Positions 52,597 through 63,254 of a stretch of 64,000 nt of DNA are shown piece by piece (position 1 is the stretch's first letter; every line of letters starts with the position of its first letter). Under the pieces are notes generated by a model. It searched no databases. It was not told where the DNA came from and worked only from the letters and a program-made list of their open reading frames with translations. The position numbers and the translations under genes were made by a program. The DNA is taken from contig JADANN010000383.1 in assembly GCA_018806985.1 (NCBI GenBank), positions 868,001-932,000 on the forward strand, in the 5' to 3' direction. This stretch comes from Angiostrongylus vasorum (Eukaryota; Nematoda; Chromadorea; Rhabditida; Metastrongylidae).

Positions 52597-52835
52597 CACA
52601 ACAAGGTATTTGCAAGACTATGGACCGCAGGTGTCTGCGGTGAGGATCGAACACGCTATTATCCTTTCCGGAGACTAACGTGTTCACCAACACTACTAGC
52701 GGGTCCTTCGTTTCGCCTGTGTCTCAGCTAGTTTTCTATCTACCAGTGTAATCAGCAATCACTCGCCGACGGGATTGATCTGGGCGATACAGGTGGACAT
52801 TGAATCCATTTTCGCTGAAGCTGTAGTCGAAATCA
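52597..52835 (-). repeat. SINE-2 copy, head-to-head with the next
   Basis: Plus strand reads GGTATTTGCAAGACTATGGA, GTGTCTGCGGTGAGGATCGA, GTCTCAGCTAGTTTTCTATC and GGGATTGATCTGGGCGATAC. Confidence 0.7.
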
Positions 52836-52909
52836 CAATTCTAGCTTTTTATTTACTCTGTATTACAATTTTTCACGACATCGTGTTATATAGAAAGATG
52901 TAGAAATAT

Positions 52910-53090
52910 AGACATAAAACTAGCTGAGGCAAGGGCAAAACGAAGGAACCGCTTGGTGTGTTGTTGGTGAAAGCGTTGGCCCACGGAAAGGGTAACAGCG
53001 CGTCCGTTCCCACCGCAGACAGCTGCGTTTCGGAATTCTGCAAATATCTCACCATTATTGTGGTTGTACTTCACATAATACCCTGTCGTG
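52910..53090 (+). repeat. SINE-2 copy
   Basis: AAAACTAGCTGAGGCAAGGG, GCTTGGTGTGTTGTTGGTGA, GCGCGTCCGTTCCCACCGCA, TCTGCAAATATCTCACCATT. Confidence 0.7.
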
Positions 53091-53440
53091 AGAAAATTGC
53101 AGTAGGCAGTTAATAAAAAAAGCTAAAAAATAAAGCGTCAATTATAATCTGTTCACGAGAAACTAATATCCTCTAATGCACTCTATATCACCAAGGTAAG
53201 AATGAAAACAGCAATCAATTCAAATTATTTTTTGCCAGTTGGTATTTTTTTAACTTTGGATTCTTCGACAAGAATTCAGTTATAATCTTTACTGTATCAC
53301 CTGTATCACCTGTACTCCCGTTGATCGTCGAGTGACTCGAACGGGCGCCAGTAAATCTTCCATTTTTCTAAGGTGGAAGCACCAGTGACCGATCTCGGGC
53401 CGTTACTCTACTGTAGATACATAGATGACTGTGTTGTCCC

Positions 53441-54382
53441 TTGCTCAACACAAGAGGAAATGGACAGATGTCTCGAGTTTGTTTGAATGAACAGTCAGAG
53501 TATATTAAGTTTACCCGAGAAAACCGAAAGAAAATTGGCTTTCCATTCCTGAACGTCCAAATTTACCTGTCAGAAAATGGCTACATTACAAAGTGGTACC
53601 GAAAGCCAAGTAGAAAAAAACACCTTTGTTCATTACCTCTCCTCTCACCCCTCTCACACGAAATGGGCGCTTGTAAGAAACATGCTTCGAACAGCAACCA
53701 ACGTGTGCACGGGAAGAGAGCAGAGAAAGGAGTCCCGGAACTTGGCACGGCAAATAACCATTTCTAATGGCTACGAAACTGTAGCTCGGGATAGGTGTAG
53801 GGGAAATCCAAGGCCCCTAAACGACAACTCTAGCGATAAAAAGGTCCCGTTTATCCCTACCCTTCATCTCAAGTGATGTAAGTGCAGCTATAAAACGCTG
53901 CTTAAGAAGGGCGGGTCTTGAGACTTCGGTAAACGTGGTTGAAATACCACCGAATATTCTTAGGCGCCAGCTAGTTTGTAACCGCTTATATGACCGTCTA
54001 TGTGCAACGCAAAAATTGCATAATTTGCCCTAATGGTAGAGACGGTGACTGCATGAGCTCGGATACAGTTTATCTGACCTCCTGTGAGGCGTGGGGAGAC
54101 GAACACATTGGCGAAACGGGTAGACCACTCTGTGTCCGCATAAAAGAACACCTAGTGGGTAAACGTAAACCAAACACCCCACTAGGCACGCATAGGAGCC
54201 AGAGACATAACGCGGAGGACTTTGAAGTACAGGTCACGATCCTCGCACGGGAGTCGCGAACACAAGCGCGCAAAACTCTCGAGGCGTTCTGCATCAATTC
54301 CAGAAATCCGAAAATGAACCGCAGCGAAGAATGCCTCATTATCACGCGTGATATTGGGCAGTATATAAGCCTGTTATTCTGA
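53441..54382 (+). pseudogene. PLE RT C-terminal part and GIY-YIG endonuclease remnant
   Basis: Two frames (53441-53767 and 53577-53876) cover the RT end, which matches PLE-A closely. 53990-54382 covers the endonuclease with TVYLTSCEAWGDEHIGETG and CVRIKEHL. The first Tyr-Val-Gly of the second motif has become His-Ile-Gly, and one Cys has become Trp, both signs of decay. Confidence 0.8.
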
Positions 54383-54581
54383 TGGGAGGGGGCACATTAC
54401 GCTTCCATGTGAATTTGTGCGGTTGGTCTCCACGCGACATACTCAGTAGAAGACTCATAGAAAGCGGTAGGTGTGCAAAGCTATGTTCAATGTAGTTGAA
54501 ATCTTGGTTTAGCGTTTTCTCTGTTTGGTTATGGAAGTGTTTGGCCGAATAGATTGCTGTCAGTCAACTTGACCTTTCCAG

Positions 54582-54618
54582 GCTCTGAGGAAGGCGAAAT
54601 TCGCTGAAACGTCAGCTT
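54582..54618 (+). ncRNA. Hammerhead-ribozyme-like motif at PLE-C 3' end
   Basis: GGCT, CTGAGGA, A, GGCG-AAATT-CGCT (stem II with one G-U), GAAACGTC, AGCT. Stem II varies from the PLE-A copy but stays paired. Sense to the PLE. Confidence 0.5.
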
Positions 54619-55529
54619 GTTCGTGGATAAAGAATAGAAATGACACCTCGTGTTTGCTTAACAGGAATACAAAGAAATACTTCCATTTTTCCCTGTAGCG
54701 TGCAAGTGTAGCCCAGGGGGTTTTGCTCGCTCTAGGAACTCGCTGAGCATCGTATCTTTCTTCTAGGCTCTTCGTGAAGAACTCTGACCATCAGGTCTGT
54801 GGTCCTCCTGCAGCACGTTTGACACCCCGCCGAGTAATCCAGTCACTAACGGCTCTTGTCCATCGGTTGTCATTCATACGCATTACGTGTCCGGCTCACC
54901 TTATCTTTGACTGTTTGGCGTACAGAACGGCATCTTTGATTTTTGATCGTTGACGCAGGTCGGAGCTTCGGATCCCATCCCTTACCTGCGTGAAACGGGC
55001 TACTCCTGGCATCGTCCTTTCGACTGCGCTTTCAATAACGCTGAGTGATCTTTCATCCTGCCTGCGCAGCGACCGGGTTTCTGACGCATACGTTAACGCA
55101 GGAAGTACCGTTGAGTCGAAAAGGTGGGCACGGAGTCGGGTGTTCTTTGTCCTCTTCACTACATAATCTTTACTTGGATATAATAAATCCCATAGATCTG
55201 AACGTGTCCCAAAACTTTTCCAACCAGCACGCGACAAGGCAAAGTTAGGTGTTCATAAACGCCAACATATCGTTGTAAATAGGCTGATTATTGAAAAAAA
55301 AGGAAAGTACTTATTTGTTGAAGGACGATCTTTACCATAGTTGACCGAGTTGATCACTTGTGCTCAGAATAAAATGGGCATACTTTTGCGCTGCAATTCT
55401 TCTCTGCAAACTAATTCACATTTTTTGGAAAGTCTTGCCTAACTCGAAGATCATAATACACCAAGGTGTTTTGTTACTTTTTACCTTGCGAATATTGATT
55501 TTTTAATAATAATTTGTATGCCCTTTACT

Positions 55530-55808
55530 AGGGTTCGTGTGGCGCAGTGGTTTGAGGCGTCACTGCGACACGCACGTGGGATCGATCGCCGCCTCCATGG
55601 CCCGCCAAGCCTTCCATCCCTCCGTGGTCTGCAAATTGGTACCAGACTTGTCTGGGAGGATAGCAGCACTAGCTCGATACATCGGTAGGCCACCGCGAGT
55701 TCATTGTAAAGGCCAGATATGCATTCAATCACCTCCAACGATACTTAATGAAGTCGGATGCATGGCACATCCCTCAGGGATTGATCAACGCCGAGAGCTT
55801 TACCTTTT
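55530..55808 (+). repeat. SINE-1 copy
   Basis: TCGTGTGGCGCAGTGG, GGGATCGATCGCCG, ATTGGTACCAGACTTGTCTG, GATATGCATTCAATCACC, CAACGCCGAGAGCTTTA. One of the best-preserved copies. Confidence 0.8.
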
Positions 55809-56489
55809 AGAGCTTTTATGTCTTTTACTATATCATTCTCTATTTGTTATTCTTTTAAAGAGCTGAGTTTTAAAGATAACTAACTTTGGATGCTTCAATT
55901 TCCTGGTTTTGACTTTTTCTATGGAACTGAGCTGATTTTGTTGTATTTCTTCCTAGTTGAGCTTCATTTACATCAAAATATTGCTGGCAAATAAACAAAC
56001 ATTTGGTATTGTAGAAGGAGGTCATTACAAGTTATAAATGATATAAAGGTGTACAGTGAAAAGACTAGAAGGAATGGCAAAAAAGAAAGATCTTAGTAAG
56101 AATTCTTAGGTAAAGTTAACAATTAGGGGATATCACTTGTATCATTTGTTTTTTTCTTCGTCGAATATCAGCAGTTCCAGTCGTGTCTCATCCATCTGAC
56201 ATGAACGTAGATCAAATGGGAACACCAGGTTCTTTTTATCTTGCCGTTTTCTTCCCTGTCTCTGCTTTACTCGCTCTTCTTCTTCTCCCTTTACCTTTTT
56301 CACGGTCTGCCCCGCCTTCGTTCTTCCTCCATCTTCCTCTTTCTTCTTTCCCCTTTCCCTCTTTCACTATGCCTCTGCCTTGATCAGCTATTCTCCGTCG
56401 AAGAAATCGTCAAGCGTTGAGGTAAGGGCTTTTCGACGTTGTTTTAAATTTTTTATTTCAAATTTTTTACTGCGCAGACGTTAGAAATT

Positions 56490-56790
56490 CCTGGATTCGA
56501 TTCGTCTTTTTCACATCCACCCTTCACGAAGCTCTTCCGACATTTTATGTGTGGTTTCGACTGCTGCTTGAGGGTTTTCCTTTCATCGCTAATGTCGTTG
56601 AATGCTGGTAGAGTCGATTGTCTTTTTGAGTCCTGAGATAACCGGACTAGAACATGCCCGCTTGGACTTCAGGGAGTTATGTTTCCCTGACAAGTCCGGT
56701 ACCAGTTTCCCAGCCTTCGAGGGAAAGAGGCCTGGTGAGCCCGGGGGAGGGACGGTCGAACAACAGTCGTGTTCGTGATGATCGACATCA
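56490..56790 (-). repeat. SINE-1L copy
   Basis: CATCCACCCTTCACGAAGCT, GTGTGGTTTCGACTGCTGCT, GACAAGTCCGGTACCAGTTT, GGGGGAGGGACGGTCGAACA. Same body as 34680. Confidence 0.6.
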
Positions 56791-57348
56791 TTGTCACTGT
56801 TTTATTCTCTTCTGTACTGACTTTATTTTTTATAAACTTTTAATTCCTGCTCATCTTTACAACTGAGTTATTTGCCCCTTCTAGTTGACTTCTATAGCGA
56901 GTTATTAATCATTGTAACATTCTGAGGGGATTGTTGTACTCTTTCAAAATAGGCTTAAAACTACGAGTCTTTTGAAGTCTATTAATTTCCGTATAAATAA
57001 TTCAATAATTTCCTTAGTGGAAAGATGATAGAGTAGCTACCATGCAATCTTTTCTGTTATGTCAATTTACACATAGCAACAGTTACCTAATTGATCGTAA
57101 AGGTGTTCTTCGCTAGAGATGGAAATGTTTTTTATGGATCTGAGAGATATTTATGTATTCAACAGAAACGCTGTGGTTCCTCAACACTTTCATAATCGCC
57201 TGTTTCAATGCCATTGAATGGCTTCCTCACCTTCCTCGATGACAAGGATAAATCTCAGATTCACATGATATTATGTGTTTAGAAAACTCACTATTACAGA
57301 CCATTTTTTTAAGAACTGTTTTCTTAAGAGACATACATTGTTAATGAA

Positions 57349-57657
57349 GTGTTTTATTATGGCAAAGTTAGCACCTGCATGAGTCATATGTCACTCACTG
57401 GCGCCTTGTTGTTGCACTTTCATGGTTTATACGAACAGAGCTCAGCAATAATCATTGGAATCATTAAAATTCTTGCAATTCTGATTGGTGAGGTCTTGAT
57501 TTTGAGGCCCGTGAAACATGTCTTTTCATCCTTGAATCTTGAAGAGGCAAAAAGATTGAACAAGTGGAAACGCCTCCATCGCTATATTATAATTTCCATT
57601 CACGCATCGCTTGTTCTTTCAATTTCTGCTCTTACATTAAAATACTTGAAGGTCTAA
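57349..57657 (+). other. Unassigned ORF, possible two-helix membrane protein
   Basis: 102 codons from ATG with even composition. Two hydrophobic stretches (AIIIGIIKILAILIGEVLIL and YIIISIHASLVLSISALTL) flank a charged segment (NLEEAKRLNKWKRLH). No family recognised. It ends 43 bases before a PLE 3' fragment. It could be a real small gene, one exon, or chance. Confidence 0.25.
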
Positions 57658-57699
57658 AATTGTTTTTTACTTCTCCAAAGTTGAATCGCAACGCAGATA

Positions 57700-57900
57700 T
57701 AGAATTATGAGTGAAGATATGATTGAAATCTTTGTTTAGGATTTTTCTCTGTTTTGTTATGGAAGTTTTTGGCCGGGTTTTTTTTAGTCTGCGGCCAACT
57801 TGACCTTTCCAGGCTCTGAGGAAGGCGAAATCCGCCGAAGCGTCAGCTTGTGCGTAAATAAACAAATAAAGTAACACCTCGTGTTTGCTTAGCAGAAGTA
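57700..57900 (+). mobile_element. PLE 3'-end fragment
   Basis: Plus-strand copy of the PLE 3' terminal region including ACCTCGTGTTTGCTTAGCAG and a hammerhead-like motif at 57822-57858 (with GAAG in place of GAAA). Sequence just beyond the tip (57905-57945) resembles that beyond PLE-A at 21725-21765, so the true unit may be longer than the tip suggests. Confidence 0.7.
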
Positions 57901-57959
57901 TAAAGAATTATTCGACCAATGCCGATGTTAATAGAAGTCGGTCGTGAGAATTGTAATAA

Positions 57960-59780
57960 CGTTTTCGAAAAGTTAGTTAAGCCGTTGGGTTAATAGAGCA
58001 AAGTTCCATAGTTATAATTCTTCAAAACGGCTACTCTTCAATCAACTAGAAGTCCTCTATTTTGACAGAGAATATGAGAAAAGTTGAGCCAGTATTTTGA
58101 TTGCAGGCTGCTCTTCAGATGACATGGACCTCTCACGCTTTGACGTTGAACGATTTTTCACATTTTTCACGGACAAAATAATATTTGCAAACGCCTTATG
58201 GAAGATTCGCTAGCGCGACATATTCCTCCATGCTAAGACATCCAGGAACGTAAACATGATTGCTGAAGAGATTGACGCCTAAGTGATGAATTAACACTTC
58301 CATTATCCTTGTGGATACGGTGACTGTTGTATCAAGATCTTTGACAGGGTTCACCCTATACGAAACTACGTCATAATGTTTTCTTCTAGCGTCTCTTAGA
58401 TGTTTTTCTCTATATCTGCTGTTTCAAACAGAACACCAGCTCCACACGTGCGTATCAAAATCAGCACTTTTCGGACGCAACAAGTTTCATAACATTTCGG
58501 TGAAGGTGCTAAGTGGTCCGATCCCTAATTCTCATCGATTTTCTCATTTTTATCCTTAAAAAAAATTAAGCTAAATTTGGAAAATCGCTATCGTTCTCAG
58601 TTTTGGTTTCCTTATCCTTATGACTTTACCTGATGACTTCACGGAAAGCATGACTCTCTTTATTGAACATCTTCATGTTTGCAGAAAATACTTCAGCTTC
58701 ATGATACTGGAAAAAAGATTGTATTGATCGACAACTTTTCAACGACAAACTCCCGATAAGGGCGCTTAGTGTCTCAGAGGAATGATTATTTATAGCTGTG
58801 GTCATTTTTATGACGACACTGCTCGATTGCCACAGATGTCAGCTAGCTAGCGGTCGGTATTTTCTAGTCCGAATCAGTCCGATGACATCGCACTTAAATC
58901 TACTGCCTCGTGGACCCACGGCAGGAAGGTTCGACATCAGTACTAATGAGTTGTCACTACAGAGCATCACAATACTGCAATCAGATTTAAGTATATGAGA
59001 CCGACCGACTCTGAGATTACAACACCCTTTCCGTCATTATCATACCCAACACTGTTACATCACTGAGCACATTCTTCTTGCTGTTTTTGCTTAGAGGTAT
59101 CCAATAACAGTCTGTTCTACTTGCTTGTGTAGTGCCGGATGTGCTGATGCATAGCTTTCCAAGCTATCCCGGTTTGTATGGACGTGTATATCATTTCGAC
59201 GAATCAGAATATAGACGTTCGTTTCCTTTCGTTCCAGTATATAGTTATTTTCTATGCTCGTCGGTCCACCTGCGGACTCGTCACCTAGCTTCTAATACTT
59301 TCCGCAGCTAACTGGTAAAAGGTGTCTTGTGTTAAACTTAGAAAATCGCTCATTTTGTTTCTTTAACCCATGGGGTTCGAAGCTTCTTTTTCACCAACTG
59401 CCAATCATTTTCTGATGGCAGCAAGATTTGAGGAGTTGAGGATGCAAACCACCTATGGAAGAGACTTTGCTCCACCCATTTAAGAGCACTTTTGATTTCT
59501 ATAACCGCTACTTGATTTTAAACTTCTTTGGCATTGAGATTACTATAGGAGATGAAAGGTAAATTTGAAGGCTTTGAAAGTGGATACAAAATTTCAGCAG
59601 TCGTAGACATCATCTTGTTTCAGTAACAAATACCGATTGTTGAATGGTCTTCATTTTCGAAAAATTCTCCTCGATGGAAAGAAGTGCCAAAATATGGCCT
59701 CCAGAAACTCAGCAGTTCATTCTAGTAAAGCAATATAGTTTGTGTCCTTAGGCAAAGATTTGTAATTTCTAGTCCTCTTT
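57960..59780. other. No gene seen
   Basis: 1.8 kb with no repeat family recognised and no splice-consistent coding. Moderate GC; may be unique intergenic DNA. Confidence 0.35.
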
Positions 59781-59787
59781 GTTGAGA

Positions 59788-60068
59788 TGGGCTCGTGTGG
59801 CGCAGTGGTCGAAGGCGCCCTGTTACCCACGCGTGGAATCGATCCCCGCACCCATGGCCCACCAAGCCTTCCTTCCCTCCGGGGTCAGCAAATTAGTACC
59901 AAAGTTGTCTACGAGGATAGCAGCACTGGCTCGATACATCGGTAAGCCACCGCGAGTCATTGTAGAGGCCAGATATGCATTCAATCACCCCCAAACGATG
60001 TTTAATGATGTCGAATGCATGGCACATCTCTCAGTGATTGATCAACGCCCAGAGCTTTATCGTTTTTA
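59788..60068 (+). repeat. SINE-1 copy
   Basis: GCTCGTGTGGCGCAGTGGTC, GGAATCGATCCCCGC, GTACCAAAGTTGTCTACGAG, GATATGCATTCAATCACCC. Well preserved. Confidence 0.8.
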
Positions 60069-60079
60069 TCCTTTACTGA

Positions 60080-61480
60080 CATTAATAACAACTTCACTTT
60101 AGCACAGATATGGTTGTTCAAAGTTGAAAGCAACCGCCATGATCGGACCACGTGAGTGGAAATCAGCTCATGTTATGACCTAAGTGTTAATGAATGCCTA
60201 CGTTCAAGGATTTCAAAGAAATCGTTCTCTGCACATGGTATGGGTGAATGAGTCATCTAAGTCTGTGGACCTGACTCACTGAAAAAAAATGGAGTTTCTA
60301 ATTTCTATGGAGATATGTTTGAAATCCTTCAAAAAAATCGTCGTCTGCACTACATTATTTCTTCCTTAGCAGTTAAGAGCTTGATTCTAACAAACTGTTG
60401 AAAGTTCTAAACTTTGGCTAGAGTGGAATAGAATGGAACGGTAGCACAATGTACCATGTTTATCCACAGATTTCCATTACCATGAATGGTGAATTCTCAA
60501 GTGAATAAGCATCAATATAGTGACGGGTATTGCATATTGAAATTTACTATCGGATTATTCATTTGTTGAGGAAGGTTGGAAATTAATGGGTGTTAAGAAT
60601 ATGACTTTCTTATACAGTGATCTTCTCGCTATAAATCATTACCGTATCTTCTTGGAGGAATCGAAAAAATCGAAATCCTTAGCGCTTAAGTGCAACCGAA
60701 TTCGATGCCGTAAGGTGCAGGTGTTTAAATGACGAATTCTCCTATTGCCTCTACTTTTAGTTAAACTGGTTTAAATTTTAGTTGCTCTCTTTTCTTAACG
60801 ACACGCCACTTGTGGAATACAAACAAGACGACAACAAGGGTGCTCAAATGTAAGCAAAACTAGGAACCTTAGATAGAATTCGAATTTGCGACTATCCTTT
60901 CCGGCTCTCTCGTGCATAATCCACTGCACCGACGGAAACCTTTGCCTTACCTTTCTCTCAGCCAGCTTTTTTTAAGCCTAACGGTGCTATTGTTATATTG
61001 TTCTTTCTGTTGCTCCCTATTGTTATTCACAAATTCGACCCAGAAACTCCTCCATTCTTTTTGTCGCTGAAAAACAAGAAAGGAAGGAAGGAGAGTCAAT
61101 GAATTCCAGGAATGGAAAATTTAATCCGAGTCCTAAGTTGAATCACTAGCTGTTAATGTGCTCGTGAAAAATCACTCGTCATCGTTTTCACAGTGTACCC
61201 TATATCCGCATTGACGTTCGCCACAGTTGTTTAGCAGGCTTCGCCTTACCCGAAGGGAAATGAAAGGCATCGCACTTTCCCTACGAAAGGCTTGATTCTA
61301 TTTTAGCGTTTTTGCAAACTATAGTGGTATGCAATGTTATAGCTTGTCAGGTTATTGAGTTTTCGGCTGGGTGTGCTCAAGTATATCAAGTATAGGTGAA
61401 GTACATTTGTTGTAGCGATTCGAACAGCTTCCCATGTGCTTTCGTTGTGAACGTGATACAATCTATGCACAAAGAACAAA
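60080..61480. other. No gene seen apart from a SINE-2 remnant
   Basis: AT-rich. Only the SINE-2 fragment at 60870-60978 is recognisable. Confidence 0.35.
60870..60978 (-). repeat. Diverged SINE-2 copy
   Basis: On minus: CTGGCTGAGAGAAAGGTAAG, GTCGGTGCAGTGGATTATGC, GCAAATTCGAATTCTATC. tRNA-like boxes kept, body short. Confidence 0.5.
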
Positions 61481-61488
61481 CATGCTTA

Positions 61489-61534
61489 ATGTGTGTGTGT
61501 GTGGTGTGTGTGTGTGTATCTATGTTTGTATGTA

Positions 61535-61602
<68 letters not shown>

Positions 61603-61830
61603 TGTGTGTGTGTGTACATACATGTATGTATGTATGTATGTATGTATTTACGTGTGTATGTATGTACATGAACGTATGTATGTATGTGTGTGTATATGTA
61701 TGTAAGTATATGTACTAATGCATGTATGTTTGCGTGTTTGTCTTTGTGCTTGTCTTTATGTGCATATATGTACATTTGTACTTATGTATGTATGTGTGTA
61801 TCGTTGTGTGCGTGTACTTATGTATGTGGG
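61489..61830. repeat. (TG)n and (TATG)n compound microsatellite
   Basis: Long TG run (61535-61600), then GTAT/TATG units to about 61830. Long open frames across it on both strands are repeat artefacts. Confidence 0.9.
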
Positions 61831-61834
61831 TGAA

Positions 61835-62565
61835 TATGAAGTTAAATTCATGCGCACTATGTGTTATTTCTGTCGTAGAAAACACAAAAAACCCACCAAT
61901 TAAATCCGCTTTACTCAAAGCAAGTAGTAATATAGCTCCTGGCAGCTCTTGTTTTGACTTATCAAGTACCTATTACCTCCTGTTGCAGACGCCACGTAAC
62001 CCCTCTGCAAATCGAGCACAAGATACTCTTACATATCGCACTCGTCATCACCATCAGAACAATGGTCACATTCGTCATTACAATGGTACTACTTGTGTTG
62101 GATGATATTGGTAGCATTCGTAGCGTTGACTCTTGTCAGTAGCTGGATCTAAGCACTTTTATGAACCTGGAAACGACAAAATTGACTTATGACTCCAAAA
62201 TACTACGGTATGAGAAGCTAAGTACTTTTCGTCCCATGAAAATCGTCTGGAACGTTTTTTCCTTTTTCAATGTGATTTTGCTTTTTCTCACGTTCGCTCA
62301 AGTAAACAATTACCGACTATGCAATTGGTTTTATCGTAAATCGGTGTGATAATTACTAACATAATTTCTTTAGCTAATGTGTTTTTCGTTGCCAAGAGAG
62401 CCAGTAGTTAGAAAGGAATTCAACCAACTTCTGATGGATCATTAATTCATCACAAAGTCCTAATGTTCATCGTCGTTGCCAAGTTATGTGAAATAAGTGA
62501 AAAAGGTTATCTAAGAGTTGCCTTCATTACTATTATCTTTTTTCTTCTTCCTCTTCTTATTTATC
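61835..62565. other. No supported gene
   Basis: Short open frames at 61954-62142 and 62161-62349 have hydrophobic stretches but no supporting signals. Confidence 0.3.
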
Positions 62566-62569
62566 TGAA

Positions 62570-62790
62570 GAGAGTGGGAGGGTGTGGCACAGTGAGTAGA
62601 GGTGGATTGCAATACTCATATTACTGCTTTCAATTCAAACCATACCTTTCATCTCTTCCGAAGTCGGCAAATTGGCATCCGGTAGGCTCTCACAGGGCAT
62701 TGTATAAGATAAGCATGCATCGAGTCCAATGCGAAGAGCGTTTTTTCCTCAACTCCGAGCACTTCATACAACATCTTCTATATCCTTAAT
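62570..62790 (+). repeat. Diverged SINE-1 copy
   Basis: GGGTGTGGCACAGTGAGTAG head, then CATCTCTTCCGAAGTCGGCA and a short body ending before CAACATCTTCTATATCC. Eroded. Confidence 0.5.
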
Positions 62791-62969
62791 CAGTTAGCGT
62801 CATAAACAATAATAGATGAACAAGAGAACATGAATAGGAGCCGTTCATTAACCACTACCACCAAAAGAATTTGATGTCCGTCACACACACAAGGTTCGTT
62901 CCAAATTCTCACCATTAATCACGGTCCAGTACACCACAGTGTCTATATTTGTTTCTGATATCCCTTTTG

Positions 62970-63250
62970 CAAGGGCGCGTGTGGCACAGTGGTCGAAGGC
63001 GCCCTGTAACACATACGTGGACTCGATCCCAGCACCCATGACCCACCAAGCCTTTTACCCATCCGAGGTCGAAAAACTGGTACCAAACTTGTTTGGGAGG
63101 ATAGCAGCACTGTCTCGATACATCGGTAGGCCACCGTGAGCCATTATAAAGGCCAGATGTGCATTCAATCACCTCCAAGCGATGTTTAATGAAGTCGAAT
63201 TCATGGCGCATCCCTCAAAGATTGATCAACGCCAAGAGCTTTATCTTTTT
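62970..63250 (+). repeat. SINE-1 copy
   Basis: GGCGCGTGTGGCACAGTGG, GACTCGATCCCAGC, CTGGTACCAAACTTGTTTGG, GATGTGCATTCAATCACC, CAACGCCAAGAGCTTTAT. Confidence 0.8.
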
Positions 63251-63254
63251 TTCA

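Larger units (their letters stand above)
53369..54679 (+). mobile_element. 5'-truncated Penelope-like element inserted in an RTE copy (PLE-C)
   Basis: Starts just upstream of the RT catalytic site (YCRYIDDC), runs through the end of RT (FPFLNVQIYLSENGYITKWY) and the GIY-YIG endonuclease (53990-54382), then a 3' region ending with the hammerhead-like motif at 54582-54618. It is flanked by a 12-bp duplication (CTTCCATTTTTC at 53357-53368 and 54680-54691) of RTE sequence, giving both boundaries. Stops and a frame change make it inactive. Confidence 0.85.
53280..55170 (-). mobile_element. RTE LINE 3' fragment split by PLE-C (RTE-D)
   Basis: 53285-53368 is the RTE 3' end with a doubled GTATCACCT tail. 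The element resumes at 54680 and runs to about 55170, matching the RTE-A C-terminal region (29400-29810). The coding remnant on minus is 54896-55237. The 5' part is missing. Confidence 0.8.

Noticed and set aside
61386..62105. Long Cys/Val or His/Thr-rich frames
   Set aside because: Pure translation of the TG/TATG microsatellite.
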